Positions 1 to 9,116 of a DNA stretch of 34,818 nucleotides are shown in pieces. The notes under the pieces were generated by a model. It saw only the letters and a list, made by a program, of their open reading frames with translations, was not told where the DNA came from and did no database searches. Numbering within the stretch: the stretch's first letter is position 1; every line of letters begins with the position of its first letter. The stretch is from contig JALNXB010000016.1 of assembly GCA_023230585.1 (NCBI GenBank), positions 1 through 34,818 on the forward strand, read 5' to 3'. This stretch comes from a bacterium (GTDB lineage: Bacteria > Ratteibacteria > UBA8468 > B48-G9 > JAFGKM01). The position numbers and the translations under genes were made by a program.

Positions 1-10
1 AGAGTAGGGG

Positions 11-34
11 AACAAAAGGCTTGAACCTTTTGTT
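11..34 (+). terminator. Perfect 9-bp hairpin, possible terminator of a gene upstream of the window
   Basis: AACAAAAGG and CCTTTTGTT pair perfectly around a 6-base loop. The same element, with one stem mismatch, sits just after the stop codon of the second giant gene (9120-9143). By analogy this copy probably follows the stop codon of another gene cut off by the window edge. There is no clean U-tract after the stem, so terminator function is an inference. Confidence 0.35.
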
Positions 35-373
35 AACAGCCCGATTCTTGCTTGAGTTGTAGTAGCACCTCGTAATTCGTTCATAGACACATACTTTTTT
101 AACGAAAGAAAAGAAAAGCGTATGTGGTGTCTACTCTCTCCCTCTCTTGGCCCTTACCCTTGGGGGAGAGGGATTAAGGGTGAGGGGGTCTTTACGTCTT
201 TGCCCCATTCCGTCTTTTGTAGTTTATCTTGCGAGCTTTATCCACCGAAGCCAACCTACGCTAAAGTACAAGCTTCGGCAGGTATACCTTGGCGTAGGTG
301 GAGGGGCGGTTAGCAAGTTAAGAGAAAACGAAAAAACGTAATGATAAAGGATAAAGTTACCCCCACGCTTGTC

Positions 374-461
374 ATTCCGGCCTTGATCCGGAATCTCGTT
401 TTTCACGTTGTGCATACTACCGGCGTGGGTTAAATGAGAGATCCTGAAACAAGTTCAGGAT
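374..461 (+). repeat. REPIN-like 88-bp double-hairpin unit, copy 1 (type A)
   Basis: Two palindromes in inverted orientation are separated by exactly 46 bases. The first (374-394) is an ATTCCGG/CCGGAAT-type hairpin and the second (441-461) is ATCCTGAA-ACAAG-TTCAGGAT. The first hairpin is followed by CTCGTTTTTC, which resembles an intrinsic terminator tail. An outer stem CCCACGC (362-368) with GCGTGGG (423-429) could enclose the first hairpin. Equal-length copies occur at 4840-4927, 25344-25431 and, inverted, 30129-30216. Confidence 0.8.
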
Positions 462-574
462 AACAAACTGGGGCGTTAGGTGACAAAACGGCGACAAGGC
501 AAGGATAAATACGAGGGTTGCCACGTCATTAAAAGCATTCCTCGCAAAAATAGATTCTATGAAGACTAAGGCCA

Positions 575-597
575 GACCTCCATAAAATCCCGAGGTC
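575..597. repeat. Inverted repeat GACCTC-11-GAGGTC in the leader of the first giant gene
   Basis: GACCTC (575-580) and GAGGTC (592-597) form a perfect 6-bp inverted repeat with an 11-base loop, about 65 bases before the start codon at 663. GGTC recurs nearby, so this is probably another dispersed repeat fragment rather than an operator. No second copy is seen in this window. Confidence 0.35.
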
Positions 598-662
598 CGA
601 CCTTCATCACTACATCAGCGGAAAAAGAAGGGGAAGGAACAAAAATAAAGAAAGGAGTTAAA

Positions 663-3600
663 ATGGAGAAGATAAAGAAGTGCTTTCTTATTATATTTTT
701 TCTCTTCTTTAGTTTTACATTAAAGGCAGGAGAATTTCCTATAAAAATCAATGATATATCAGGTTTAAGCACTCCCTGGCCTTTAATCGCCAGTATACCT
801 TTCCCAGAAGGAGAACTTACAGATTCTTCAAATATAAGAATACTGAGCGGAGAGAAAGAAGTTCCTTCCCAGATAGATGTAACAGCAACTTGGCGTGACG
901 GCAGTATTAGGTGGGCATTAGCAGGGTTTACTGCATCCCCACAAGGTAATTACAGAGTTGAATTTGGAGAAGGTATCAAGCGAGGAAAATACCCCAACCC
1001 TTTAAAAGTAGCAAAACAACCCAACGGTGGATTTGAGATAAACACAGGGGTTGCAATATATAGGTTTGATAAAAATCAACTTCTTCCAGACGAAGGTTGG
1101 CTTATTGCTGGTAAAGAGAAAAGACAAATCTTGAAAAACTCTGGCGCTGGTGTCTACTTGATAGACAATGCCAACAGAGAAGCAAGAGTATCAGGAGAGG
1201 CATCTGAAATAACAAACACTTTCCTTAAGGAAGGTCCCAACCGTTTAGCAGTTAAACGTTCTGGCTGGTATGTAACCACCTCTGGCAAAAAACTTGCGCG
1301 GGCAGATATATGGTTATATTTCACTGCTGGTGTACCTTATGTAAAGATAACACACACACTTATATTTACAGAAGATACAAATAAAGTCTGGTTCAAAGAT
1401 TACGGTCTTGAGTTCAAAACGCCTGAACAACCAAAAGAAACATATTTTGCACTTGGAAAACCCGAAACTGACGCTCAGATTAGCAGAATTATCAATAACG
1501 GGGATGAAACATATATACTACAAGCCGATTACCCACACTTTGCCGAGAGAGACTATAAAGCAACTCTTGGTAGAAGTGATAATGGTAAAGACACAATTGT
1601 TGCAGAACTGCAGACAGTAGGTGACTGGGGTTATGGGGATTATGGTAATTACGGAATAACGCTGGTAATGCCTTGGTTGGCAGAGAGGTTTCCCAAAGAA
1701 ATATCTTTTGGAAAAAAAGGTGCGAAAACTGTATTCTGGTCTGGGCGTTCAGGGAAAGAACTTGATTTCCGTATAAGTTCATTGATAAAAGATTATTGGC
1801 AAAACTGGGCTCCTGGGTTCCCGACCCCTAACGAAAGTATTCTTTCAAGACCAAGTAATGCCCAAGGAGGTTCAAGAACACACGATATATGGTTTTTACC
1901 AGTACCTGACACGTATAAAGAGGAAAAAGTAAAAAAACTTGCTTTAGCATCAACAAAACAGGTTCTTGTTTTAGCTACTCCTGAATGGGTATGTTCAACA
2001 GAAGCGTTTGGTTGTCCGATGTTACATAAAGATACAAAAAACTTTCCAGCAGAAGAGAACCTTCTTTCAGAATACTGGCAAAGAATGATACTTCCACTTA
2101 AGGCATTCCCTATGAACGGGTTTATGGCATGGGGATGTTTTCCATCAAGAAGTTACCACGAAGCAAAAGGTAAGCCCTATGCTGCCTTAAATACTATTGA
2201 ATCTTTAAGAGATTACGGTTTACGCAGAGAACCGTGGCGGCTTTATGCAAGAAGTGGGGAACGAACATACTATGATTTGGGGCATTGTTTTAGCCGTTTT
2301 ACAGGCGACTGGTACGTTGCCCATTGTGATGCTCCCGAAAAAAGGATGGGTAATTTTATAAACTCAAGATCTTATGGCGGAAAATACCCAAAACTTCCTG
2401 TTTTTTGGGGAGATTACACATCGGTTAATATCAATGCTGGTGTTATAGATAACTGGCTCTTTGAATACTATTTAACAGGAGATGAAAAATCTCTTGATAT
2501 TGTATATAAGATTAAAGAGGCTTTTGTTGAAACTAAATGGACTATTCAACCCACTGATACGTCTATAAAAACTTTTATTACATTATCTATGCTCGATTGG
2601 GATGAAAACGCTATACAGACTGCCAAAAATATTGCCTATTCCATTATAGATCTCAAAAGTCAGAATGGGTTGAAAGGAGGCGGTTATGGGGCTTTATATA
2701 AAGACCATCGTACCAGTTTTGCTCTTGCTGAGTATTACTTGCAGACAGGTGACGAACTGGTGAAAGAGGCAATATTGAAACTTATTGACCAGAGATACCG
2801 CTTTGACCGTAGGTATAGGCCTGCCGGTCACAAAAACCACGACCTTTTTATGCATTCTCTTGGTTACTGGCTCACAGGAGAAGAGAGCCACAAAAGGGTT
2901 GTTGAACAGACTCTACGAGATTTGTTACATTATACAAGTTTAAATCCTCTTAAAGAACAACTAAAACAGAAGCCAGAGAATCCTCTCGAATGGTCAAATC
3001 TTTATATCTTTCCGATTTTTCCTGGGCCCCGCACAACTTTTCATCTTGGTCAACACGAATTCCACAACCCTTTCATAGGAATTCCCACCGCTTTGAAATT
3101 TCTTGATAAGGAAGGCTGGAGCGGAAAGACTACCCCTATTTTAGTTAAACCTATGAGTAACCCAGTAGGGAAAATACTGTTTTCACATAAAAAAGGAGAG
3201 AAAACAAAAATGAGTTTATATCTCGAAACAGAAGAAAAAGAGATAAAACTTAACATCTTCCCCTACCCAGAAAACAAGCAAAGCAGACCTGTCGCTGGTA
3301 TAAAAACAGACATTGAAGAGATGATGCCTTTTGGAAAATATTTTCTTAGTAGGCCAGAAAAATATCCCGTAACAGATAAAAAATACCATATTTATCTTGA
3401 AATTCCCTCAGAAACTACAAGCGGACTATATCTTTTATCTTTTTCTGAAAAAGATACTTTTACCCTTCTGGAAATAAGTTCTGATAAAGCAGGATTATAC
3501 TGTCCAGACGGTTTCTGGTCAATATGTGTAGGTGACCACTCTGGTTCTGAGTTTGGTAGAGCAGGAGAAGGGAGGCCGGCTTTCTTTTACGTACCAGAAA

Positions 3601-4622
3601 ACCTTAAAGAACTTGAAATTTTTCTGGGACGTTCAGTACGTCTAAGAGCACCAGATGGTTCTATTGTCGTTGATTGGTCTAACAAAAATATAGGGGAACT
3701 GGTAGTTCCAACAGAAGGTAGGGGAGGAATGTGGAGTGTGGAATTCTACACTACTTCTGTACAAGGTCGTTCCACTCCTTTCTTTGTAAAATTGCTGAAC
3801 GTTGAGCCTATAGTAACTTTTGGCTCGCCAGATTTTTTTCCCGAAAATACAACAGGTAAACCAATTAAAGTAGCCTCAGTTGCATCTCCTTCTTCGAAAA
3901 CAGACCTACAATTTTCAGAAGGAATAACAGGAAAAGCTGTCAAACTATCAGGAGCACAGACTTTAAAATTTTCCAAAGGAGAACCTGTCAATTCAGGAGG
4001 GTACACATATTTTCCTTTTGAGAAAGGAACAATAGAATTCTGGTTTAAACCAGATTGGACAACATGGGAAATTCCTATGGAGATGACCCAAATAATTGAT
4101 ATTCCTTTCTTAACAAGTTCTCATATCAAACTTTTTCACAGGTATTGGAATTTGCTCAATTTCACCAATATCTACGGAATGTTAAGAGTAGAAGTTTTAG
4201 AACAAGAGAAAAATAGAGTTGCTGCTGGGTTTCAAGGCAGGCATTTTTTTAAAACAGGAGAGTGGGCTCATATTTCTTACACGTGGGATATAAAAGAAAG
4301 CGACAAAAATATGGAAGGGGAAATGAATATTTTTATCAATGGCAAAAAATTGCTTACGAAAAATGCTCCCTATAGAATAAATCAAGTGAAAGGAACAACA
4401 TTTTTTAAACTTGCCGATGATAAAAATAAAGAAATTGTTTTAGGACCTTTCAATGGAAATATGGACCTTTTAAGAATATCTGATAGGGTTGTGTACACAG
4501 AAGATTTTGAGCCATCAAAAAAATATGGGCTTGATAAGAATACACGGGTATTTTTTAATTTTGACAATAACCTTAAAGGAGTATCGGCTTTTACTAAAGA
4601 ACCTGTCGTTGGTAAAAAATAA
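663..4622 (+). CDS. Giant secreted PcRGLX/YetA-like (PL26-type) protein with C-terminal LamG domain, paralogue 1
   Basis: This is a 1319-residue exported protein. The start is fixed by an AAAGGAG site 5 bases upstream. A signal peptide (1-22: lysines, a hydrophobic core, then LKA before Gly23) is followed by a RIFT-barrel-like domain (~25-115, with VPSQIDVTATWRDGSIRWAL). Next come a beta-rich domain with TEDTNKVWFKD (~240) and a long helical region (~380-830) with RTHDIWFLP, PMLHKDT and HNPFIGIPTALK. The order matches the exo-rhamnogalacturonan lyase PcRGLX and B. subtilis YetA. From about 1090 to 1305 lies a LamG/concanavalin-type domain (GTIEFWFKPD, ISYTWD, FINGKKL, MDLLRISD). The likely role is binding and cleaving an acidic polysaccharide outside the cytoplasm; substrate and activity are inferred. 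It is closely related to the proteins at 5004 and 14823. Its stop codon abuts the repeat block that follows. Confidence 0.85.
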   Translation: MEKIKKCFLIIFFLFFSFTLKAGEFPIKINDISGLSTPWPLIASIPFPEGELTDSSNIRILSGEKEVPSQIDVTATWRDGSIRWALAGFTASPQGNYRVEFGEGIKRGKYPNPLKVAKQPNGGFEINTGVAIYRFDKNQLLPDEGWLIAGKEKRQILKNSGAGVYLIDNANREARVSGEASEITNTFLKEGPNRLAVKRSGWYVTTSGKKLARADIWLYFTAGVPYVKITHTLIFTEDTNKVWFKDYGLEFKTPEQPKETYFALGKPETDAQISRIINNGDETYILQADYPHFAERDYKATLGRSDNGKDTIVAELQTVGDWGYGDYGNYGITLVMPWLAERFPKEISFGKKGAKTVFWSGRSGKELDFRISSLIKDYWQNWAPGFPTPNESILSRPSNAQGGSRTHDIWFLPVPDTYKEEKVKKLALASTKQVLVLATPEWVCSTEAFGCPMLHKDTKNFPAEENLLSEYWQRMILPLKAFPMNGFMAWGCFPSRSYHEAKGKPYAALNTIESLRDYGLRREPWRLYARSGERTYYDLGHCFSRFTGDWYVAHCDAPEKRMGNFINSRSYGGKYPKLPVFWGDYTSVNINAGVIDNWLFEYYLTGDEKSLDIVYKIKEAFVETKWTIQPTDTSIKTFITLSMLDWDENAIQTAKNIAYSIIDLKSQNGLKGGGYGALYKDHRTSFALAEYYLQTGDELVKEAILKLIDQRYRFDRRYRPAGHKNHDLFMHSLGYWLTGEESHKRVVEQTLRDLLHYTSLNPLKEQLKQKPENPLEWSNLYIFPIFPGPRTTFHLGQHEFHNPFIGIPTALKFLDKEGWSGKTTPILVKPMSNPVGKILFSHKKGEKTKMSLYLETEEKEIKLNIFPYPENKQSRPVAGIKTDIEEMMPFGKYFLSRPEKYPVTDKKYHIYLEIPSETTSGLYLLSFSEKDTFTLLEISSDKAGLYCPDGFWSICVGDHSGSEFGRAGEGRPAFFYVPENLKELEIFLGRSVRLRAPDGSIVVDWSNKNIGELVVPTEGRGGMWSVEFYTTSVQGRSTPFFVKLLNVEPIVTFGSPDFFPENTTGKPIKVASVASPSSKTDLQFSEGITGKAVKLSGAQTLKFSKGEPVNSGGYTYFPFEKGTIEFWFKPDWTTWEIPMEMTQIIDIPFLTSSHIKLFHRYWNLLNFTNIYGMLRVEVLEQEKNRVAAGFQGRHFFKTGEWAHISYTWDIKESDKNMEGEMNIFINGKKLLTKNAPYRINQVKGTTFFKLADDKNKEIVLGPFNGNMDLLRISDRVVYTEDFEPSKKYGLDKNTRVFFNFDNNLKGVSAFTKEPVVGKK

Positions 4623-4985
4623 TATGTGGTGTCTACTCACTCCCTCTTTTTGCCTTCTCCCCTTGGAGTGTTTGTAGTAGTAAGTCCCCAAGGGGTTGCA
4701 GAGAGGTTAATGGGATGAGATTTATCCGCCGAAGCCTTGGCGTAGGAGGGTTTCGTAACGTGGCAATCTCGCCGTAGGCGGAAAAGGAATGGGAATAAAC
4801 AATAGTAGGGAAAAATACGAGGGATTGCCCACGCTTGTCATTCCGAACTTGATCCGGAATCTCGTTTTTCACGTTGTGCCTACTACCGGCGTGGGTTAAG
4901 TGAGAGATCCTGAAACAAGTTCAGGATGGTAAAACTGGTGCGTTAGGCGACAAAACGGTGACAAGGCAAGGATAAAAAAGCAAAA
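4623..4985 (+). repeat. Mosaic intergenic repeat block (copy 2) between giant genes 1 and 2
   Basis: This spacer starts directly after the TAA of the first giant gene with the GTGTCTACTCACTCC module. It continues with a CCGCCGAAGCC/GGCGTAGGAGG module, a CGCCGTAGGCG mini-hairpin module (~4768), a TTGCC fragment joined straight to the double-hairpin unit (4840-4927), and GACAAGGCAAGGATAAA (~4960-4976). The ribosome site of the next gene begins about 16 bases later. No gene is supported here; the 79-codon minus-strand frame at 4633-4872 is repeat translation. Confidence 0.8.
4840..4927 (+). repeat. REPIN-like 88-bp double-hairpin unit, copy 2 (type A)
   Basis: The first hairpin (4840-4860) carries a mismatch in its stem (ATTCCGAA...TCCGGAAT). 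The second (4907-4927) is a perfect 8-bp stem with a 5-base loop. The spacer is 46 bases and nearly identical to copy 1. The outer stem CCCACGC (4828-4834) with GCGTGGG (4889-4895) is preserved. Its position downstream of a plus-strand gene, with a T-run after the first hairpin, would allow it to work as a terminator. Confidence 0.8.
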
Positions 4986-5003
4986 ACAAACAAAGGAGTT
5001 AAA

Positions 5004-8000
5004 ATGGAGCAAATAAAGAAGTGTTTTCTTATGGTATTTTTTCTTTTATTTAGTTTCACACTAAAGGCAGGAGAATTCCCTATAAAAATCAATGATGTTT
5101 CTGGTCTTAACACCTCTTGGCCTATTCTAACAAGTATTTCTTTTCCAGAAGGAGAAATTATTGATTCTTCAAATATAAGAATAATGAGCGGAGAGAAAGA
5201 AGTCCCTTCGCAAGTAGATGTAACAGCAACCTGGCGCGATGGTAGTATTAGGTGGGCATTAGCAGGGTTTACTGCATCTCCGCAAGGTAATTACAGAGTT
5301 GAATTTGGAGAAGGTATCAAACGAGGAAGATACCCTAACCCTTTAAAAGTTACAAAACTGCCCAATGACGGATTTGAAGTAAATACTGGGGTTGCAATAT
5401 ATAGGTTCGTTAAAAATAAACTTCTCCCTGATGAAGGTTGGATTGTTTCGGGTAAAGAGAAAAGACAGATATTGGAAAACTCTGGTGCAGGCGCATATTT
5501 GATTGACAATTCCAACAGAGAAGCAAGGGTATCAGGAGAGACATCTGAAATAACAAATGAGGTACTTAAAGAAGGACCTAACCGTTTAGCGATTAAACGT
5601 TCTGGTTGGTATGTAACCACCTCTGGCGAAAAACTTGCAAGGGCAGATGTATGGTTATATTTCACTGCTGGAGTACCTCATATCAAGATAACACATTCTC
5701 TAATATTTACTGAGGATACAAACAAGGTCTGGTTTAAGGATTACGGGCTTGAATTTAAAACACCCGAACAGCCAAAAGATATATTTTTTGCTCTCGGAGA
5801 ACCGGGTGAAAAAGAAACTGTTGGTAAGATAATAAATAATAGTGATGAAACATATATTTTACAATCTGATTACCCACATTTTGCTGAGAGAGACTATAAA
5901 GCAGTTCTTGGTAAAAGTGCTAATGGTAAAGACTCAACTATTGCAGAACTACAAATAGCAGGTGATTGGGGTTATGGGGATTATGGTAGTTACGGGATAA
6001 CGATTGTAATGCCTTGGTTAGCAGAGAGATTCCCCAAAGAGATATCTTTTGGACAAAGAGGTGCAAGGGCAGTTTTATGGTCAGGCAGGAGCGGTAACGA
6101 ACTTGATTTTAGAGCTAAAACTCTTGTTAAGGATTACTACAAGAATTGGGTAACAAAAGGGTTAAGTTTGCTAAAAGATACTGAACTTGACGCCTTAAAG
6201 AGCAATGCACAAGGTACAGCAAGAACTCATGATATTTGGTTCTTACCTCTTTTTGGGGAATATAAAGAAGGAATTGTCAGAAAAACGGCTTTAGCAGGTG
6301 CAAGGCAAATTCTTGCCTTTGCTGACCATAAATGGTTATGCGAAACAGAAGCAATGGGATACCCGATGCTACATAAAGACACTGAAAAATTCCTTGAAGA
6401 AGAAACAATTATTTCTGAACATTGGGATAGATTTATTATGCCTTTAAAAGCCTTTCCAATGATGGGGTATATTGCTTGGGGTTGTTACCCTGATAGAAGT
6501 TACGGAGAGGCTGGTGGTAAACCTATGTCAACCTTCCACGCTTTATCTAATTTAAGAGAATACGGAGTTAGAAGAGAACCGTGGAGACATCTGGCAAGGA
6601 GCGGAGAAAGAAGGTATTACGACTACGGGCATCGTTTTAGCCGTTTTACAGGTGACTGGTACCTTGCCCATTGGGATGCACCCGGTTCACCTGTGAAAAT
6701 TAAAGGCAGATTTATTACCACACCAGGAGGTAGCGGTAGAGCAGGGTTGATACCTCTTTTTTGGGGGGACCGTACTCACCCTTTTAGTATAAACGCAGGA
6801 GATATAGGACACTGGTTATTAGACTATTATCTTACAGGAGACGAGCAATCTTTTGAGTTGGTTAAAATAATAAAAGACTCTTTTAAAAAACTTGGTTGGA
6901 GACCTAAAGGTGTTCCTGGTCATTTTCACGCTCTCGGAATAAGAACATTGTTAACACTCCACATAATGGATTGGGATGAAGACGCAGGTAAGGCTTTAAA
7001 AGAACTTGTAGACGAGATGATAGACCTTGAAAGCCAGAACGGGTTTTGTCTCTTTAAAGATCACTACGGTTCAATGTACAAAGACCATAGAACAAGCCAT
7101 AATATAGTTGAATACTATCTTGAAACAAAAGATGAACTTGCAAAAGAAGCGTTTTTGAAACTTCTTGACCAGAGGTACAGGTTTGACAGGAGAGGTGCGT
7201 TTGTATCTTATAAAAATTATGATGGTTTCACTCATTCTATTGCTTACTGGCTTACAGGTGATGAGAAGTATAGAACAATCGCAGAGGAAGTTGTAAGAGA
7301 AACCCGTTATTACCATCACTCTTCTCCTTTATCAGAAGACCTTGCTCAAAAACCGACAAACCCGCTTGATTGGAAAAACCTGTATGTTCCGGGCAGGTTT
7401 CCTGGACCAAGAACAACTTTTTTTATGGGTCATCACGAATACCATAACCCTTTTATAGGGTTACCAACTGCCTTAAAACTTCTCTCAGAAAAAGGGTGGA
7501 GTGGTAAAACAACACCTCTTGTTGTAAAACCTATGAAAGAACCAGTTAGTGAAGTAATATTTTACCACCAAAAAGGTAAAGATACAGAGTTGAATATATG
7601 CGTGAAAATTAGTAGCAACATTGAACTTTTACTCCCACAAATCACTTCTTATAAAAGCAAAAAGCATATTAAAGGAGTTAAAACAGAAATTGAAAAAGTT
7701 ATGAGTTTAGGGCCTTTCTTTACAACTAAACCTGATATTTACCCATCAACTTCTAAAACTTTTAATTTGAATGTAACAGTTCCTTCAGAAACTCTTGAAG
7801 GTTTGTATTTCCTCAGTTTTACTCAGGATGTTACTTTTACCGTACTTGATTCAACCTCTGATAAAGTTGCCCTTTATTGTCCTTTAGGGTTCTGGTCTAT
7901 ATCTATGGGACAACATTCAGGGAGCGGTTCGTATGGACGTTCAGGAGAGGGTCTGCCAGCATTTTTTAAAGTACCTGAAAAGTTGAAAGAAGTGGAAATT

Positions 8001-9116
8001 TTTCTTGGTCGCCCTGCAAAAATCTTGTACCCTGACGGAGAAATAGCGTTAGATTTTTCTGAAGAAAATATTGGAAATGTAAAGATACCAGTAGAAGGGA
8101 AGGGCGGCATTTGGAGTGTAGAATATGACAATACTTTCCGTTCAACTTGTCCGCCTGTCTTTATTAAACTTATTAATGTTGAGCCGATAGTCTCCTTTAT
8201 CAGTCCAGATTTACTACCTGAAAAAACTGTTGGGCAACCTGTACAAACTGTTCGAACCTCATTACCAAGTCCAACAGAACCGTTTGAGTTTGTGGAAGGT
8301 ATTTCTAACAAAGGTATGCGGTTATCAGACGGTCAGACAATAGTTTTTTCAAGAGGTAAACAACTTGAGGCAGGCGGGTATACTTTTTTCCCTGAAAATG
8401 AAGGGACAGTAGAATTCTGGTTCAGATCAGACAGAACCTCCCACGAAACTCCAATGAAGATGACTCAGGTTATAAGTCAGACCTTTTTAAAATCCTCAAG
8501 TCTACATCTAAGACATCATACTGAAACAAGGGCAGGACAAAGAAGTTTTGATTCTAATCTAAGACTTGAATTAAGACCTATTAAGACAACTTTTCCTTTA
8601 CCAGGATTTATAGGAAACTGTTTCTTTTATAAAGACGAATGGAACCACTTAGCTTTTGTTTGGAAAGTAGAAGAAGGCAAAAAGATGGACGGAAACTTAG
8701 ATATTTACCTAAATGGAAAACGGCTTCTCCCCACCAGTGGATATACTAGGGTAACAAATCTAAAAGGTTCTCCCCAGTTTAAACTTTCATTTGAAGTAGA
8801 AAATATATCAATAGGTCCGTTTGATGGAACAATTGACCTTTTAAGAATTTCGGATATCGTTAGGTATACAAACGATTTTGAACCATCAAAAAAATACGGG
8901 CTTGATAAGAATACAAGGGCATTATTTGAATTTGATAATAACCTTAAAGGGGTTTCTGCTTTTACAAAAGAGCCTATTGTTGGTAAAAAAGCGTATGGGG
9001 TGTCTACTCACTCTGGTACTACAGCGCATACACCATCTACGCCACAATCGGGCACTCTGAGAACTCACCCTTCTGCATATAAAGCATCTCCGAAGGGCTT
9101 AACAGGCTTAGAGTAG
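5004..9116 (+). CDS. Giant secreted PcRGLX/YetA-like protein with LamG domain, paralogue 2, carrying a repeat-encoded tail
   Basis: This 1370-residue protein shares the plan of the protein at 663: signal peptide (1-22, LKA before Gly23), RIFT-barrel-like domain (~25-115), beta domain with TEDTNKVWFKD, helical toroid (~390-850, RTHDIWFLP, GYPMLHKDT, HNPFIGLPTALK), and LamG domain (~1105-1325, GTVEFWFRSD, LAFVWKVE, YLNGKRL, IDLLRISD). The leader and ribosome site (CAAAGGAGTTAAAATG) match those of paralogue 1. After VVGKK/IVGKK the two genes diverge: paralogue 1 stops, while this frame reads GCG and runs 41 residues (1330-1370) into the repeat block, giving a Thr/Ser/Pro-rich tail. A role in acidic polysaccharide cleavage is inferred. 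The antisense frame 5291-5665 is a shadow. Confidence 0.85.
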   Translation: MEQIKKCFLMVFFLLFSFTLKAGEFPIKINDVSGLNTSWPILTSISFPEGEIIDSSNIRIMSGEKEVPSQVDVTATWRDGSIRWALAGFTASPQGNYRVEFGEGIKRGRYPNPLKVTKLPNDGFEVNTGVAIYRFVKNKLLPDEGWIVSGKEKRQILENSGAGAYLIDNSNREARVSGETSEITNEVLKEGPNRLAIKRSGWYVTTSGEKLARADVWLYFTAGVPHIKITHSLIFTEDTNKVWFKDYGLEFKTPEQPKDIFFALGEPGEKETVGKIINNSDETYILQSDYPHFAERDYKAVLGKSANGKDSTIAELQIAGDWGYGDYGSYGITIVMPWLAERFPKEISFGQRGARAVLWSGRSGNELDFRAKTLVKDYYKNWVTKGLSLLKDTELDALKSNAQGTARTHDIWFLPLFGEYKEGIVRKTALAGARQILAFADHKWLCETEAMGYPMLHKDTEKFLEEETIISEHWDRFIMPLKAFPMMGYIAWGCYPDRSYGEAGGKPMSTFHALSNLREYGVRREPWRHLARSGERRYYDYGHRFSRFTGDWYLAHWDAPGSPVKIKGRFITTPGGSGRAGLIPLFWGDRTHPFSINAGDIGHWLLDYYLTGDEQSFELVKIIKDSFKKLGWRPKGVPGHFHALGIRTLLTLHIMDWDEDAGKALKELVDEMIDLESQNGFCLFKDHYGSMYKDHRTSHNIVEYYLETKDELAKEAFLKLLDQRYRFDRRGAFVSYKNYDGFTHSIAYWLTGDEKYRTIAEEVVRETRYYHHSSPLSEDLAQKPTNPLDWKNLYVPGRFPGPRTTFFMGHHEYHNPFIGLPTALKLLSEKGWSGKTTPLVVKPMKEPVSEVIFYHQKGKDTELNICVKISSNIELLLPQITSYKSKKHIKGVKTEIEKVMSLGPFFTTKPDIYPSTSKTFNLNVTVPSETLEGLYFLSFTQDVTFTVLDSTSDKVALYCPLGFWSISMGQHSGSGSYGRSGEGLPAFFKVPEKLKEVEIFLGRPAKILYPDGEIALDFSEENIGNVKIPVEGKGGIWSVEYDNTFRSTCPPVFIKLINVEPIVSFISPDLLPEKTVGQPVQTVRTSLPSPTEPFEFVEGISNKGMRLSDGQTIVFSRGKQLEAGGYTFFPENEGTVEFWFRSDRTSHETPMKMTQVISQTFLKSSSLHLRHHTETRAGQRSFDSNLRLELRPIKTTFPLPGFIGNCFFYKDEWNHLAFVWKVEEGKKMDGNLDIYLNGKRLLPTSGYTRVTNLKGSPQFKLSFEVENISIGPFDGTIDLLRISDIVRYTNDFEPSKKYGLDKNTRALFEFDNNLKGVSAFTKEPIVGKKAYGVSTHSGTTAHTPSTPQSGTLRTHPSAYKASPKGLTGLE

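Larger units (their letters stand above)
1..662 (+). repeat. Mosaic intergenic repeat block (copy 1) upstream of the first giant gene
   Basis: This gene-free stretch is built of modules that recur elsewhere in the window. The first ~34 bases recur at 9110-9143. A block at about 118-137 containing GTGTCTACTC recurs at 4623, 8991 and, inverted, near 30353-30371. The segment around 219-255 recurs at 9166-9200. A CCGAAGCC...GCTTCGGC hairpin module lies at 250-305. An 88-bp double-hairpin unit lies at 374-461, a GACAAGGCAAGGATAAA motif near 493-510, and a module with TTGCCACGTC...TTCCTCGC near 510-548. Short open frames here (for example 224-415 on the minus strand) are only translations of the repeat. 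I see no convincing promoter for the downstream gene in it. Confidence 0.8.

Noticed and set aside
224..415. Short open frames within repeat blocks (also 4633-4872, 9065-9361, 30291-30542)
   Set aside because: Each is a translation of dispersed repeats, including the commonly mis-annotated DQVRNDK-type peptides, without ribosome sites.
5291..5665. 124-codon minus-strand open frame inside giant gene 2
   Set aside because: It is antisense to a well-supported coding sequence, and a similar shadow (15146-15397) appears in the paralogue simply because the sense DNA is conserved. No ribosome site.
7874..8311. 145-codon minus-strand open frame
   Set aside because: It lies wholly antisense to the beta-rich/LamG-linker part of giant gene 2, with composition typical of a shadow frame and no ribosome site.
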